This document shows, piece after piece, positions 7,482 through 17,316 of a DNA stretch of 64,000 bases. The stretch's first letter is position 1, and the number at the start of each line of letters is the position of its first letter. The DNA is from Allomuricauda sp. CP2A. Lineage in GTDB: Bacteria > Bacteroidota > Bacteroidia > Flavobacteriales > Flavobacteriaceae. The notes beneath the pieces were generated by a model. It was not told where the DNA came from. It did not search any database and was given only the letters and a program-made list of their open reading frames with translations. Where the stretch lies: NCBI RefSeq assembly GCF_001683915.1, contig NZ_LXTT01000026.1:62001-126000 (forward strand), written 5' to 3'. A program made the translations under genes and the position numbers.

Positions 7482-8228
7482 CTATCCCTTCAAAGTAGCG
7501 GATAAATATTCCCGGTTCATACGGGCAATGTTGGTTAAGGAAATACCTTTAGGGCACTCCACTTCACAGGCTCCCGTGTTGGTACAATTACCAAAACCTT
7601 CCAAGTCCATTTGGCGTACCATGTTCTGAACACGTTCCACGGCCTCAATTCTACCTTGGGGCAACAAAGCAAATTGGGAAACCTTGGCTGAGGTGAACAG
7701 CATGGCACTGGCATTTTTACAAGCGGCCACACAAGCACCACAACCAATGCAGGTAGCAGCATCCATGGCTTCATCTGCATCATGCTTGTTAATGGGAATG
7801 GCATTGGCATCCACGGTGTTACCCGAAGTATTTACAGAAATAAAACCACCCGCTTGTTGAATTCGTTCAAACGAGCTTCGGTCCACTATCAAATCTTTGA
7901 TTACAGGAAATGCTTTTGCACGGAAAGGTTCAATGACTATAGTGTCCCCATCCTTGAATTTTCGCATGTGCAATTGGCAGGTGGTCACCAATCGGTCTGG
8001 GCCGTGTGGTTCCCCATTGATTTGCAGGGAACAGGTTCCGCAGATACCTTCCCTACAGTCGTGGTCAAATTCCACGGGCTCTTCCCCTTTGGAAACCAAC
8101 TCCTCGTTAAGGATGTCCAGCATCTCCAAGAAAGACATATCACCTTCTACACCATCAAGGGTATAATCAACTATTTTTCCGGGTGAGGATGCGTCCTTTT
8201 GACGCCATATTTTTAAATATAATTTCAT
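7482..8228 (-). CDS. sdhB: Succinate dehydrogenase/fumarate reductase iron-sulfur subunit
   Basis: Electron-transfer subunit of respiratory complex II, 248 aa. The [2Fe-2S] cluster ligands appear as [12 protein letters not shown] (Cys58, 63, 66) plus Cys84. The ferredoxin-like C-terminal half has [11 protein letters not shown] and [14 protein letters not shown], giving the [4Fe-4S] and [3Fe-4S] sites. It is the last gene of sdhC-sdhA-sdhB on the minus strand, 6 bp after sdhA. The layout is that of the Bacteroidetes/epsilon-type enzyme; the physiological direction is inferred as succinate oxidation in an aerobe. Confidence 0.97.
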   Translation of the reverse strand: MKLYLKIWRQKDASSPGKIVDYTLDGVEGDMSFLEMLDILNEELVSKGEEPVEFDHDCREGICGTCSLQINGEPHGPDRLVTTCQLHMRKFKDGDTIVIEPFRAKAFPVIKDLIVDRSSFERIQQAGGFISVNTSGNTVDANAIPINKHDADEAMDAATCIGCGACVAACKNASAMLFTSAKVSQFALLPQGRIEAVERVQNMVRQMDLEGFGNCTNTGACEVECPKGISLTNIARMNREYLSATLKG

Positions 8229-8234
8229 AGCTTC

Positions 8235-10238
8235 TTATTTGTAGGACCGTGTCTTTAATTCAATATTTTCGTACACCAAATCCTCTTTGTGCAATTTGGC
8301 ATCTTTGGGCTCTCCGGCATATTCCCAAGCGGCCACATATTTAAAGTTCTTATCATCACGCAAGGCTTCGCCTTCTTCGGTTTGGTATTCTTCACGGAAG
8401 TGTCCCCCACAAGATTCGTTTCGGTGCAGGGCATCTTTCGCAAAAAGTTCACCCAACTCCAAGAAATCGGCCACGCGTCCCGCTTTTTCCAATTCTTGGT
8501 TTTTAGAATCGATGGTTCCCGGAACTTTTACGTTCTCCCAGAAATCTTTTCGAAGCGCGGAAATCTCTTTGATGGCTTCTTCCAACCCTTTGGCATTTCG
8601 GGCCATACCACATTTGTTCCACATGATCTTGCCCAGCTTTTTGTGGTAGTAATCCACGGAGTGGATTCCTGTACCGGACATCAGTTTTTCCATTCGGTCA
8701 CGAACCTGTTTTTCGGCCTCATCAAAGGCTGCGGAATCGGTTGGGATTTTTCCGGTTCTGATATCATCTGATAAATAATCCCCAATGGTGTAGGGCAGCA
8801 CAAAATAACCATCTGCAAGACCCTGCATCAAGGCCGAAGCTCCCAATCGGTTGGCCCCGTGGTCGCTGAAATTGGCCTCTCCGGCAGAATAACACCCTGG
8901 GATGGTGGTCTGTAAGTTATAGTCCACCCAAAGTCCGCCCATGGTATAGTGTACCGCAGGATAGATCATCATTGGGGTCTTATATGGATTTTGGTCCACA
9001 ATTTTTTCATACATCTGGAAGAGGTTACCGTATTTTGCTTCGATAACTTCCTCACCCAGTTTTATGATGGTGGCCTCATCCGGGTTTTTAATCCCCGAGG
9101 TCAAGGCTTTTTCTTTTCCATAACGTTTGATGGCCGATGCAAAATCCAAATAAACGGCCTCACCGGTCTTGTTTACCCCAAAGCCTGCATCGCAACGCTC
9201 CTTGGCAGCTCTTGAAGCCACATCTCGGGGCACAAGGTTACCAAAAGCGGGATAACGTCGCTCCAAATAATAATCGCGATCTTCCTCGGCAATCTGTGTG
9301 GGTTTCAACTTTCCTTCACGGATGGCAACGGCATCCTCCATTTTCTTGGGCACCCAGATACGGCCATCGTTTCGGAGGGACTCCGACATCAATGTCAATT
9401 TAGATTGATGGTCCCCAGAAACGGGAATACAAGTTGGGTGAATCTGCGTAAAGCATGGGTTGGCGAAGAATGCACCTTTGCGGTGCGCACGCCATGCCGC
9501 CATTACATTGCTTCCCATGGCGTTGGTGGACAAGAAGAACACGTTTCCATAACCTCCAGTGGCCAAAACAACGGCATGACCGCTGTGTCGTTCAATTTCA
9601 CCGGTCACCAGATTACGCGCAATGATTCCTCTGGCCTTGCCATCTACCAAGACCAAATCCATCATTTCATGGCGGGTGAAAGATTGAATTTTCCCCCGGT
9701 TGATCTGTCGGTTCATGGCAGCATAGGCACCCAACAACAATTGCTGTCCGGTCTGTCCTTTTGCATAAAAGGTTCGGGAAACCAACACGCCTCCAAAGGA
9801 GCGGTTGTCCAACATACCACCATATTCGCGGGCAAAAGGAACCCCCTGTGCCACACATTGGTCAATGATGTTTCCGGATACTTCGGCCAAGCGGTATACG
9901 TTGGCTTCACGGGAACGGTAGTCCCCACCTTTAATAGTGTCATAAAAAAGGCGATAGTTACTGTCACCATCCCCTTGATAGTTTTTTGCGGCATTGATGC
10001 CCCCTTGCGCAGCAATGGAGTGCGCCCTACGCGGTGAATCTTGGTAGCAGAATGTTTTTACGTTATAACCCAACTCGGCCAAAGTGGCTGCTGCGGCTCC
10101 ACCTGCCAATCCCGTGCCTACAACAATGATGTCTATGTTCCTTTTGTTGGCAGGGTTAACAAGGTTAATGTCGTTTTTATGTTTGGTCCATTTGTCGGCC
10201 AACGGCCCAGATGGAATTTTAGAATCCAATATGCCCAT
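8235..10238 (-). CDS. sdhA: Succinate dehydrogenase/fumarate reductase flavoprotein subunit
   Basis: Catalytic subunit that interconverts succinate and fumarate at the cytoplasmic face of the inner membrane, 667 aa. The Rossmann FAD motif [20 protein letters not shown] starts at about residue 39. The covalent-FAD histidine is His73 in [14 protein letters not shown]. The active-site region [15 protein letters not shown] and the later [13 protein letters not shown] are intact. It sits 2 bp after sdhC and 6 bp before sdhB, a tight operon. Confidence 0.97.
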   Translation of the reverse strand: MGILDSKIPSGPLADKWTKHKNDINLVNPANKRNIDIIVVGTGLAGGAAAATLAELGYNVKTFCYQDSPRRAHSIAAQGGINAAKNYQGDGDSNYRLFYDTIKGGDYRSREANVYRLAEVSGNIIDQCVAQGVPFAREYGGMLDNRSFGGVLVSRTFYAKGQTGQQLLLGAYAAMNRQINRGKIQSFTRHEMMDLVLVDGKARGIIARNLVTGEIERHSGHAVVLATGGYGNVFFLSTNAMGSNVMAAWRAHRKGAFFANPCFTQIHPTCIPVSGDHQSKLTLMSESLRNDGRIWVPKKMEDAVAIREGKLKPTQIAEEDRDYYLERRYPAFGNLVPRDVASRAAKERCDAGFGVNKTGEAVYLDFASAIKRYGKEKALTSGIKNPDEATIIKLGEEVIEAKYGNLFQMYEKIVDQNPYKTPMMIYPAVHYTMGGLWVDYNLQTTIPGCYSAGEANFSDHGANRLGASALMQGLADGYFVLPYTIGDYLSDDIRTGKIPTDSAAFDEAEKQVRDRMEKLMSGTGIHSVDYYHKKLGKIMWNKCGMARNAKGLEEAIKEISALRKDFWENVKVPGTIDSKNQELEKAGRVADFLELGELFAKDALHRNESCGGHFREEYQTEEGEALRDDKNFKYVAAWEYAGEPKDAKLHKEDLVYENIELKTRSYK

Positions 10239-10240
10239 AC

Positions 10241-10909
10241 TTAATGTGTTATTGGGTTAAGGTGGTGATACAGGGCGATGAATGCAAAGCCCAGGGGAAT
10301 GACCACCGAAAATATTTTAGTGAACGTCTTTACGGCCGGGGTGTATTTGTTGTTCCATCCCATGCTCTGGAATGAGGAAGCAAAGCCGTGCCACAAGTGA
10401 AGGCTCAACAATACAAAGGCTAAAACGTAAAGAATGGTTCTCCAGAACGGTTCAAATTTTTCCACGGTTTCATGGTAGTAGCGTGTTGGGTCTTCAGGAG
10501 AGACCTCAATGTATTTGTAGGCCATCTCATGCACCCAGAAATCATAAAAGTGGAGCACCAAGAAAGCGAGGATCACCAATCCGGAGTAGATCATGTTTCG
10601 GGACACCCATGGTGCGTTGGCACTTCCTTTGAACTTCACGTAATTGATTCCCCGCGCTTTTTTGTTCTGGATTTCTAGGACAAAGCCCATGACAAAATGG
10701 ATGATCACGCCCGCGATCAAAATAGGCTGGAGGACAAATTGTACCAAGGGATTGTAGCCCATAAAATGGGACCACGAGTTAAAGGTTTCCGGGTCAATGA
10801 CCGAAGTAATGTTAATGGTAAAATGTTGTGTGAGAAAAACAACCAAAAAAAGACCCGAAAGTGCCATTACCACTTTTCGGGCAATTGAAGATTTTATCAA
10901 TCCACTCAT
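10241..10909 (-). CDS. sdhC: Succinate dehydrogenase cytochrome b subunit
   Basis: Membrane anchor and quinone/heme subunit of complex II, 222 aa with five hydrophobic segments, the single-polypeptide type. Candidate heme-ligand histidines occur in the segments TQHFTI, HFVMGF, LHFYDF and LHLWHGF. It is the first gene of the sdhCAB operon, with a consensus promoter just upstream (10927-10957). No separate sdhD is present, as expected for this enzyme class. Confidence 0.95.
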   Translation of the reverse strand: MSGLIKSSIARKVVMALSGLFLVVFLTQHFTINITSVIDPETFNSWSHFMGYNPLVQFVLQPILIAGVIIHFVMGFVLEIQNKKARGINYVKFKGSANAPWVSRNMIYSGLVILAFLVLHFYDFWVHEMAYKYIEVSPEDPTRYYHETVEKFEPFWRTILYVLAFVLLSLHLWHGFASSFQSMGWNNKYTPAVKTFTKIFSVVIPLGFAFIALYHHLNPITH

Positions 10910-10926
10910 TAGTGCTGGTTTTAATA

Positions 10927-10957
10927 CAAATTTACGGCACGGTTAAGTTTTTAACAA
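10927..10957 (-). promoter_or_regulatory. Promoter of sdhCAB
   Basis: On the minus strand TTG (10957-10955), a 20-bp spacer and TAAATTTG (10934-10927), ending 17 bp before the sdhC ATG. This is an exact match to the Bacteroidetes -33/-7 pattern. Confidence 0.7.
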
Positions 10958-11136
10958 GCTTTCAACATTGTAAAACCAGTTATTTAGACTGATTTTAAGC
11001 AGGGATGAATTTAGAGCAAGGAAATGGTTTTCTTCTCTTGATATGAAGGACTTTGTTGTTTTTAAATTCATGGGGATGAATTTCTATTTTGGGAATTTTG
11101 ACCGATATTACAGATGATTTTAACCAACCCAATGCC

Positions 11137-12027
11137 ATGGACATTGCCATATTATCCGTTAGCCTTAATGTGCATTCCACAAAAAGGATAGCGCAAGAAG
11201 CCGAAAACGCCGGTCACTATGTTGAAATGATAGACCACACTAAATGCTCGGTAAAATTGGGTATGGATAAGCCTCAAATTTATCTGGACACGGAGGATAT
11301 TACCGATGAGTTTGATGCCATTATTCCCCGCATTGGTACAACCGTCACCAGGCATGGTGCCGCCATCGTAAAGCAGTTTGAGGTGAACAACATCTTCAGT
11401 ACGGCAAGATCTTTGGGCATCACCCGGGCACGGAACAAGGTCCGGACACTTCAAATTATGGCCAGAAAGGGAATTCCCATTCCCGAAACCGTGTTTTCCA
11501 TCAACCCACACAATGTAGAGGAACAAATAAAACTTTTGGGAGGGGGGCCGGTCATCATAAAATTGCAGGAAGGCACGCAGGGCAAGGGTGTTATGTTGGC
11601 GGAGAGTAAAAAATCAGCAAAATCCGTGATAGACACTTTATACAACATGAATACCAGTATTCTCCTGCAGGAATATATTGAGGAGGCCCATGGAGAAGAC
11701 CTTAGGATTATTGTGGTGGGAAACAAGGTAGTGGCCAGCATGAAACGGACCAGCGATATTGATGATTTTAGGTCCAATGTGCACCGAGGTGCTGAGACGG
11801 AAGCGGTTCAATTGACCCCAAAAGAGAAATTCATAGCTATAAATGCCACCAAATATTTAGGTCTTGGCGTGGCTGGGGTGGATCTTATCCGTTCCAAAAA
11901 GGGACCTTTGCTGATAGAGGTCAATGCATCACCGGGGTTGAAGGGAATAGAGGCAGCGACCCAAGTGAATGTAGCCAAACACATCATTCAATTTGTGGAA
12001 AAAAATGGACGAAGAAAAAGAAAATAA
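11137..12027 (+). CDS. rimK: RimK-type alpha-L-glutamate ligase (ribosomal protein S6 modification)
   Basis: ATP-grasp ligase that adds glutamates to the C-terminus of ribosomal protein S6, or acts on a related target. From ATG 11137 it is 296 aa, the usual length. Typical blocks are IIPRIGTTVTRHGAAIVKQFE, ARNKVRTLQIMARKGIPIPET, VIIKLQEGTQGKGVML (ATP-grasp), the HGEDLRIIVVGNKVVASMKR core and LLIEVNASPGLKGIE with metal-binding residues. An in-frame TTG at 11089 would add an unconserved tail. The gene ends in a basic KNGRRKRK and overlaps the next gene by 23 bp. Confidence 0.93.
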   Translation: MDIAILSVSLNVHSTKRIAQEAENAGHYVEMIDHTKCSVKLGMDKPQIYLDTEDITDEFDAIIPRIGTTVTRHGAAIVKQFEVNNIFSTARSLGITRARNKVRTLQIMARKGIPIPETVFSINPHNVEEQIKLLGGGPVIIKLQEGTQGKGVMLAESKKSAKSVIDTLYNMNTSILLQEYIEEAHGEDLRIIVVGNKVVASMKRTSDIDDFRSNVHRGAETEAVQLTPKEKFIAINATKYLGLGVAGVDLIRSKKGPLLIEVNASPGLKGIEAATQVNVAKHIIQFVEKNGRRKRK

Positions 12028-12964
12028 GACCATAACCATAAATGGAGAGGCCATTGCACCGGGAGAAAATAAACTGCTACAGTTGAACATTGCCCGGCTT
12101 CCTACGGGGACCTTGATCGATATTCCCGTGCATGTGTTCAACGGAAAGAAAGCAGGACCCACCGTTTTGGTGCAAGCAGGCTTGCATGGCGATGAGATCA
12201 ACGGGGTGGAAACACTGCGGCGGATGCTTCAGGAAAACCATTTTGCCATTAAAAAAGGGGGCGTGATCGTGGTTCCGATCCTCAATATTTTTGGCTTTAT
12301 CCATTTTTCAAGGGATGTCCCGGACGGAAAGGATGTCAACCGAAGCTTCCCGGGCAGAAAAACAGGTTCCTTGGCCAGCCGGATTGCCTATGCCTATACA
12401 GAACAAATTTTGCCCCAAGTAGATTTTGGCATCGACCTGCACACGGGTGGAAGCCAACGGCATAACCACCCTCAGGCTAGGTACACCTCAGGGGATTCCA
12501 AAAGTGAACTATTGGCCAAAGCCTTCAACGCTCCCTTTTATTTTCCTTCCAAATTGATAACGGGCTCTTTTCGGAAGGCCACCTATAAGATGGGAATCCC
12601 CACTATGGTCTATGAGTCGGGCGAGAGTATGCGATTTGATGAAAAGGCCATTACAATAGGAATGCAGGGAATTCAAAATGTGTTTACGTACTTGGGAATG
12701 AAGGCAAAAGGAACAAATTTGAAACAAGGGCCTTCCATTCATTTGAAGTCCACCCGTTGGATTCGGGCGCCAAGGGCCGGGATGTTCATTCCACAAATAG
12801 AAAATGGGCAATCCGTAAAAAAAGGCGAGGTCTTGGGATTGGTCACGGATACCTTTGCCAGGAAAAACAAAAAAGTTAAGGCACCATTTGATGGGCATAT
12901 TATCTGCATTAACCATCAAGCTGTGATAAACCAAGGGGATGCATTATTCCACATAGGGCGTTAG
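12005..12964 (+). CDS. Succinylglutamate desuccinylase/aspartoacylase family protein (RimK partner)
   Basis: M14-like zinc hydrolase, 319 aa. The metal-site motifs are QAGLHGDEINGVE (HxxE, near residue 64) and IDLHTGG (the second His), with VYESGES holding a Glu candidate for catalysis. A C-terminal beta domain from about residue 235 (RAPRAGMFIPQIENGQSVKKGE) resembles the biotinyl-like fold seen in this subfamily. ATG 12005 lies inside rimK, 23 bp before its stop, so translation is coupled. Many bacteria pair rimK with such a gene; a role in trimming or removing glutamate is known as a proposal, not shown here. Confidence 0.85.
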   Translation: MDEEKENKTITINGEAIAPGENKLLQLNIARLPTGTLIDIPVHVFNGKKAGPTVLVQAGLHGDEINGVETLRRMLQENHFAIKKGGVIVVPILNIFGFIHFSRDVPDGKDVNRSFPGRKTGSLASRIAYAYTEQILPQVDFGIDLHTGGSQRHNHPQARYTSGDSKSELLAKAFNAPFYFPSKLITGSFRKATYKMGIPTMVYESGESMRFDEKAITIGMQGIQNVFTYLGMKAKGTNLKQGPSIHLKSTRWIRAPRAGMFIPQIENGQSVKKGEVLGLVTDTFARKNKKVKAPFDGHIICINHQAVINQGDALFHIGR

Positions 12965-13387
12965 TCCAAATTCTTTATCGTTGATCATGGAGATGCTCCA
13001 TTTAATGGCATTTTCCAGGTCAGAGAATTGCCGAATGTTGTTCTTGAAGAACATTTTTTCCAAGACAATACTGGACAGCCCACCTTTGTTGTAGGCAACC
13101 ACAGAGTAAAATTCGAGCTTGTGCCTGTTTTTGTAAAATTTCAGCCAATCCGTAGGGACCACAGAATAATTGTTGATCCGGTTGGAGATATAGGCAATGG
13201 GTTTGTCCGTTCCAATAATTTCATAGGCAATATTGATGATTTTCTTCGCCATGGACCAATTAAAGACAACGCCTTCCTTGATTTCAGAAATGACCAAGCC
13301 ATCAAAAAAATAGAACACCCCAAAATCGCACTCCCTGATTTCCCGGATGTTCTTAAAAAAATCAACTTCCTTAACCGTCTTTTTCAT
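12944..13387 (-). CDS. Hypothetical protein, 147 aa (STAS/SpoIIAA-like appearance)
   Basis: Not assigned. It is a cytoplasmic alpha/beta protein without signal peptide or membrane segment. The pattern of strands and helices (FGVFYFFDGLVISEIKEG, then a helix, then KPIAYISNRINNYSVVPTDW and VVAYNKGG) resembles the small STAS/SpoIIAA-like proteins common in Flavobacteriaceae, but no catalytic residues are visible. The gene is convergent with the desuccinylase-like gene, overlapping its last 21 bp, and stands alone. Confidence 0.75.
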   Translation of the reverse strand: MKKTVKEVDFFKNIREIRECDFGVFYFFDGLVISEIKEGVVFNWSMAKKIINIAYEIIGTDKPIAYISNRINNYSVVPTDWLKFYKNRHKLEFYSVVAYNKGGLSSIVLEKMFFKNNIRQFSDLENAIKWSISMINDKEFGLTPYVE

Positions 13388-13540
13388 AGCAAAAAGCTGT
13401 TTGGCACAATACCCTAAAATTAAGGAAACTCTTTATGATAGTAAGAAAACTTTATGAACAGCCCAGACGCATTGATGGATTGGCTATTTCAATTGATGCG
13501 CAATTGAGGCAAGCCTTAAAATTTTGGGATTTACGCCAAA

Positions 13541-14719
13541 TTACAAATAGCTCAGCCACCATTTTTCCCTGTGGTTGGTCTTGTAGTTATTGTACCAACT
13601 GCAAACGGGATACAGGGCAATGGTCAAAACAATCCAAACGAGATACACCACCCAAAGATCAAAACCATACCCCTGCAGTTGGGGTTGTAGGGTCACCCAA
13701 ATATCGATGACCATATCCGAAAAATCAAAACCGGTGGACATTGCGGCCACCACCGCAAGGAGGTGGATCACATAAATATGTACAATGTAAAAGAACATGG
13801 GCACCCTTCCTATGACTACCAGTTTCTCGGTCCATTGGTTCTGTATATTCTCCACAAAAGCCAAAAAGAGAATGGAAGGCCCCAAGGTAATCAACAGGTA
13901 AAGCAAGGACGGGGGATATTTGGTAATGTTAAAATAGGAAGCAATGGTCATACCGAAGGACTCTTGTTCGGTCCAAGTATATGGGTCGCCATAAATATTT
14001 ATGCTTCTCAGGACAAAAAACAACAAGGTCAATCCCAACCCTAGCTGGAACAGACGCTTTATTCTGAGCTTTGGATCATAGGAGGGTTTGTAGAGCTCTC
14101 CAAAATAAAAGCCCAAGGGCATCACAAAGATCCACGGAATCATGGGATAGCCCACAAATACCTGAAAACTGCCCATATTCACAATATTGAACACATGCAA
14201 AAAGGTCCAAAAACCGGAAGCAACCGTATCGGTAGGGGCAATGGGGTCCAATAAATTATGACCAAAAACCGCTAGTAAGGCCAGCCCGATCATAAACTTT
14301 TTGGGCAGGTGTATAAATCCCGCCAAGAAGATCATGCTTATACCCAAGACCCAGATGACCTGTAGCAGAATGGTGGAATAATCCAATTTAAACATCCAGG
14401 CCAACTTTATAATGGTGAGCTCGGCAATTACCAACCAAAGACCTCGCTTCAACAACCAAATGGACAAGGATTTTTTATCCCTGCGCTGTCCCACAAAGAA
14501 AGCTGAGGTTCCCGCAAGGAATACAAACACAGGCGCACAAAAATGGGTCACAAAACGGGTCCAAAAAAGTGGTACATTGGTTTGGGCCATATCAGAGGGA
14601 TCAAAAAAATAGGCATCTGCATGAAAATAGTCGCGGACATGATCTAGAGCCATGATGACCATGACAAGACCCCGGAGCATATCAATGGATTTAATTCGTT
14701 TTTTTCGATTGGCTAGCAT
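13541..14719 (-). CDS. DUF1624 family membrane protein (heparan-alpha-glucosaminide acetyltransferase-like)
   Basis: Integral inner-membrane protein of 392 aa with about ten hydrophobic segments. The N-terminal RIKSIDMLRGLVMVIMALDH with HVRDYFHADA is the signature of DUF1624/COG3503, related to the catalytic domain of heparan-alpha-glucosaminide N-acetyltransferase (transmembrane acyl transfer from acetyl-CoA). The His in ALDH is the likely conserved residue. Another conserved patch is FFYIVHIYVIHLL near the C-terminus. The gene is monocistronic; substrate and function are unknown. Confidence 0.85.
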   Translation of the reverse strand: MLANRKKRIKSIDMLRGLVMVIMALDHVRDYFHADAYFFDPSDMAQTNVPLFWTRFVTHFCAPVFVFLAGTSAFFVGQRRDKKSLSIWLLKRGLWLVIAELTIIKLAWMFKLDYSTILLQVIWVLGISMIFLAGFIHLPKKFMIGLALLAVFGHNLLDPIAPTDTVASGFWTFLHVFNIVNMGSFQVFVGYPMIPWIFVMPLGFYFGELYKPSYDPKLRIKRLFQLGLGLTLLFFVLRSINIYGDPYTWTEQESFGMTIASYFNITKYPPSLLYLLITLGPSILFLAFVENIQNQWTEKLVVIGRVPMFFYIVHIYVIHLLAVVAAMSTGFDFSDMVIDIWVTLQPQLQGYGFDLWVVYLVWIVLTIALYPVCSWYNNYKTNHREKWWLSYL

Positions 14720-14873
14720 GATATTTCGTGTTGATGGTTTGGTTTTTTGTTCTTTATTGACAACCTCTTGAAAGCGTGGTTTTTATCAAAGCCAAATTAT
14801 ACAAAAGCCTCTGATGATAAGACCCGAAAATTGCTTTATTTTATGGGCGTTCAAATTTTCCCCTCGGCATAGG

Positions 14874-15269
14874 TCAATTCTCCATGCTTTTTAGCTGAAT
14901 ACCCAAGGCCTTTGTTGAGAGTTGTACCTCCAACAGCGAGAGCACCAAAGAAATGACCAGGAACACCAAACTGACCCCAAAAATGACATTGGCCCAAATT
15001 TGCATTTCCACATAAATAAGGAACATGGTAATGGCCGCCAACAAAAAACTGATGATGGCCGTGGCCTGCATGTTTTTAATGATACCCAATCGTTTCCGAA
15101 GCTGTTGAATCTGTTGTTTCAGCGGATGGGCCGAAGTCGAAGTCTCCTCGAACTGTTTGTGCAACTGTCGGATAAGGGCCGCGATGGCCAAATACCGGGC
15201 ATTATAGGCCAACATGGTAAGCGAAATGGCTGGAAATAAAAGGGCTGGGATACTCAGGTTGAGTTGCAT
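14874..15269 (-). CDS. DUF2721 family membrane protein
   Basis: Small inner-membrane protein, 131 aa, with a hydrophobic N-terminal segment (LSIPALLFPAISLTMLAYN), a charged central helix with many Gln, Lys and Arg, then two further membrane segments. This matches the DUF2721 layout (PAISLLLLAYTNRFLAL-type start). I chose ATG at 15267-15269 (MQLNLSIP) because the longer frame adds a polar stretch that overlaps the pepP promoter region. Function unknown. Confidence 0.8.
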   Translation of the reverse strand: MQLNLSIPALLFPAISLTMLAYNARYLAIAALIRQLHKQFEETSTSAHPLKQQIQQLRKRLGIIKNMQATAIISFLLAAITMFLIYVEMQIWANVIFGVSLVFLVISLVLSLLEVQLSTKALGIQLKSMEN

Positions 15270-15298
15270 GGAATTTCTTTTAAGAGGTAAGGTATGAA

Positions 15299-15330
15299 TT
15301 TGTCTTGGGGAACACAATTACCTACATTTG
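15299..15330 (+). promoter_or_regulatory. Promoter of pepP
   Basis: TTTG at 15299-15302, a 20-bp spacer and TACATTTG at 15323-15330, ending 18 bp before the pepP ATG. It matches the flavobacterial consensus exactly. Confidence 0.7.
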
Positions 15331-15348
15331 GCAAACCAAATTATTTAT

Positions 15349-16641
15349 ATGAAATATTCTCCCATAGACAGTAATCTGTTTGTAAAAAATCGAAAGAAAT
15401 TCACGGCGCAAATGAAGCCAAAAAGCATTGCCGTGTTCAACTCCAATGATATTTATCCCATAGGGGCCGATAGCACCCTTCCGTTTGAGCAGAGCCGAGA
15501 TCTTTTTTATCTCTGTGGTGCCGATCAAGAGGAAACCATCCTTTTGTTGTTTCCGGATGCGATGGATCCAAAACACCGTGAAATCTTGTTTGTTAGGGAG
15601 ACCAATGACCATATTGCCGTTTGGGAAGGACCCAAACTCACTAAAGAGCAGGCCACTGAGGTATCGGGCATAAAAACCATTTATTGGCTCACCGATTTTG
15701 ACAAGGTCTTTTTTGACTTGATGACCGAGGCAGACACCATTTACTTCAACACCAATGAACATTACCGCCAAGCCGTGGAGACCCAGACCCGCGAGGATCG
15801 CTTCATTGAAAAATGTAAAAAGGACTTTCCGGCACACCAGTGGGCCAAGAGCAACCCCATTTTGCAAGAGATTCGCGGAATCAAAGAGCCAGAGGAGATT
15901 GCCATCATGCAAACCGCTTGCGACATCACCGAAAAGGGATTCCGAAGGATTTTGGAACTTATAAAACCAGGGGTGTGGGAGTATGAAATTGAGGCCGAGT
16001 TTTTGCACGAATTTGTACGGAATCGCTCCAAAGGATATGCGTACCCGCCCATCATTGCTTCGGGCAACAATGCCAATGTGCTCCACTATCTGGTAAACAA
16101 CCAACAGGTGAAGGATGGCGATATGATCCTGTTGGATTTGGCAGCCGAATATGCAAATTACTCTGCGGACATGACCCGTACCGTCCCTATCAATGGTAGA
16201 TTTACGGATAGACAAAAAGAAGTGTACAGTGCTGTGCTTCGGGTAAAGAATGAAGCCACCAAAATGTTGGTGCCGGGGGTTATTTGGGCTGAATTCCACA
16301 AGGAAGTGGGCAAGATCATGACTTCTGAGTTGATTGGCTTGGGACTCTTGGACAAGGCCGATGTACAAAACGAGAACCCGGATTGGCCCGCATACAAAAA
16401 ATATTTTATGCATGGCACCAGTCACCACATTGGGTTGAACACCCACGATTATGGAGCGTTGAAAACACCCATGAAACCGAACATGGTCTTTACCGTGGAA
16501 CCGGGCATTTACATTCCGGATGAAGGCATGGGGGTGCGTTTGGAAGACGATGTGGTCATCCAAGAAACGGGAGAGCCCTTCAACTTAATGCGCAACATTC
16601 CCATAGAGATCGAAGAGATCGAGGAGTTGATGAACGCGTGA
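15349..16641 (+). CDS. pepP: Xaa-Pro aminopeptidase (M24B)
   Basis: Cytoplasmic dinuclear-metal peptidase that removes an N-terminal residue preceding proline, 430 aa. The M24 'pita-bread' ligands are in order: two Asp in ILLDLAAEYANYSADMTRT (about residues 263 and 274), His in MHGTSHHIGLNTHD, Glu in VFTVEPGIYIP and Glu in VRLEDDVVI. The N-terminal domain (FNSNDIYPIGADSTLPFEQ) is typical of the aminopeptidase P type. Start ATG 15349, with a consensus promoter upstream. Its TGA overlaps the ATG of the Crp/Fnr-like gene by one base. Confidence 0.94.
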   Translation: MKYSPIDSNLFVKNRKKFTAQMKPKSIAVFNSNDIYPIGADSTLPFEQSRDLFYLCGADQEETILLLFPDAMDPKHREILFVRETNDHIAVWEGPKLTKEQATEVSGIKTIYWLTDFDKVFFDLMTEADTIYFNTNEHYRQAVETQTREDRFIEKCKKDFPAHQWAKSNPILQEIRGIKEPEEIAIMQTACDITEKGFRRILELIKPGVWEYEIEAEFLHEFVRNRSKGYAYPPIIASGNNANVLHYLVNNQQVKDGDMILLDLAAEYANYSADMTRTVPINGRFTDRQKEVYSAVLRVKNEATKMLVPGVIWAEFHKEVGKIMTSELIGLGLLDKADVQNENPDWPAYKKYFMHGTSHHIGLNTHDYGALKTPMKPNMVFTVEPGIYIPDEGMGVRLEDDVVIQETGEPFNLMRNIPIEIEEIEELMNA

Positions 16642-17201
16642 TGCATCCGCTACGAAAACATATCGAAGAACTGATCAACTTGACCGATGAGGAATTCGAT
16701 ATGGTTTTAAGCCATTTTGAACCCATTAAAAAACGGAAACACCAATACCTTGTTCAGGAAGGTGAACTTGTGGACAAGGAGTTTTGGGTTCTTAAAGGAT
16801 GTCTTAAAAGTTATTTTGTGGATGATGAAGGAAAGGAGCACATTCTTCAATTTGGAATGGAAAATTGGTGGATCACGGATTATGAATCCTTTGTAAAACA
16901 GACCCCTTCAAAAATATCCATAGATTGTATTGAGGACAGCGAACTGCTGTACATCACTTTTGAAAACAGGGAAAAACTCACGGCCCAAATGCACAAGATG
17001 GAACGCTTTTGGGCCAAAAAAAGCAAGTATGGCAGAATTGCACTTCAAAATAGAATTCTTTCCCTTTTAAAAAATTCGGCCAAGGAACGTTACGATGTTC
17101 TTCTGGAGCAATACCCGCAATTGTTTCAACGGGTGCCCAAAAAACTCATCGCCGCGTATTTGGGGGTGTCACGGGAGACCTTGAGCCGATTGTCCCTTTA
17201 A
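16641..17201 (+). CDS. Crp/Fnr-family transcriptional regulator
   Basis: 186-aa regulator with an N-terminal cyclic-nucleotide-binding-like beta barrel (HQYLVQEGELVDKEFWVLKG, LQFGMENWWITDYESF) and a C-terminal helical part ending PKKLIAAYLGVSRETLSRL, the recognition helix-turn-helix. No Cys cluster is visible, so it is not an FNR oxygen sensor of the classical kind, and the cNMP-contact Arg-Ser pair is not obvious. Translation is coupled to pepP (TGATG). A CRP-consensus-like palindrome lies 23 bp after its stop, upstream of the next cassette. Confidence 0.88.
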   Translation: MHPLRKHIEELINLTDEEFDMVLSHFEPIKKRKHQYLVQEGELVDKEFWVLKGCLKSYFVDDEGKEHILQFGMENWWITDYESFVKQTPSKISIDCIEDSELLYITFENREKLTAQMHKMERFWAKKSKYGRIALQNRILSLLKNSAKERYDVLLEQYPQLFQRVPKKLIAAYLGVSRETLSRLSL

Positions 17202-17223
17202 AACCCTTTCATTTTTCATTTTT

Positions 17224-17239
17224 TGTGACCTACATCACA
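17224..17239. promoter_or_regulatory. CRP-consensus-like palindrome (TGTGA-N6-TCACA)
   Basis: TGTGA at 17224-17228 and TCACA at 17235-17239 are perfect inverted half-sites. A further TGTGA follows at 17247-17251, seven bases after the TCACA. It lies between the Crp/Fnr-like gene and the tautomerase-SDR-NTF2 cassette, 78 bp before the tautomerase start. Regulation by the neighbouring protein is inferred. Confidence 0.6.
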
Positions 17240-17316
17240 TTAAATCTGTGATATAGCTCCTTTCCATCTTTTTGGGCTAACCGCACCTTTGTATGGTAAT
17301 TTTAAATACCTATAAA

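Noticed and set aside
15322-16563. 413-codon open frame on the minus strand across pepP
   Set aside because: It is the antisense shadow of pepP, whose M24 motifs are intact on the plus strand; the antisense product has no recognisable domain and no promoter or start context.
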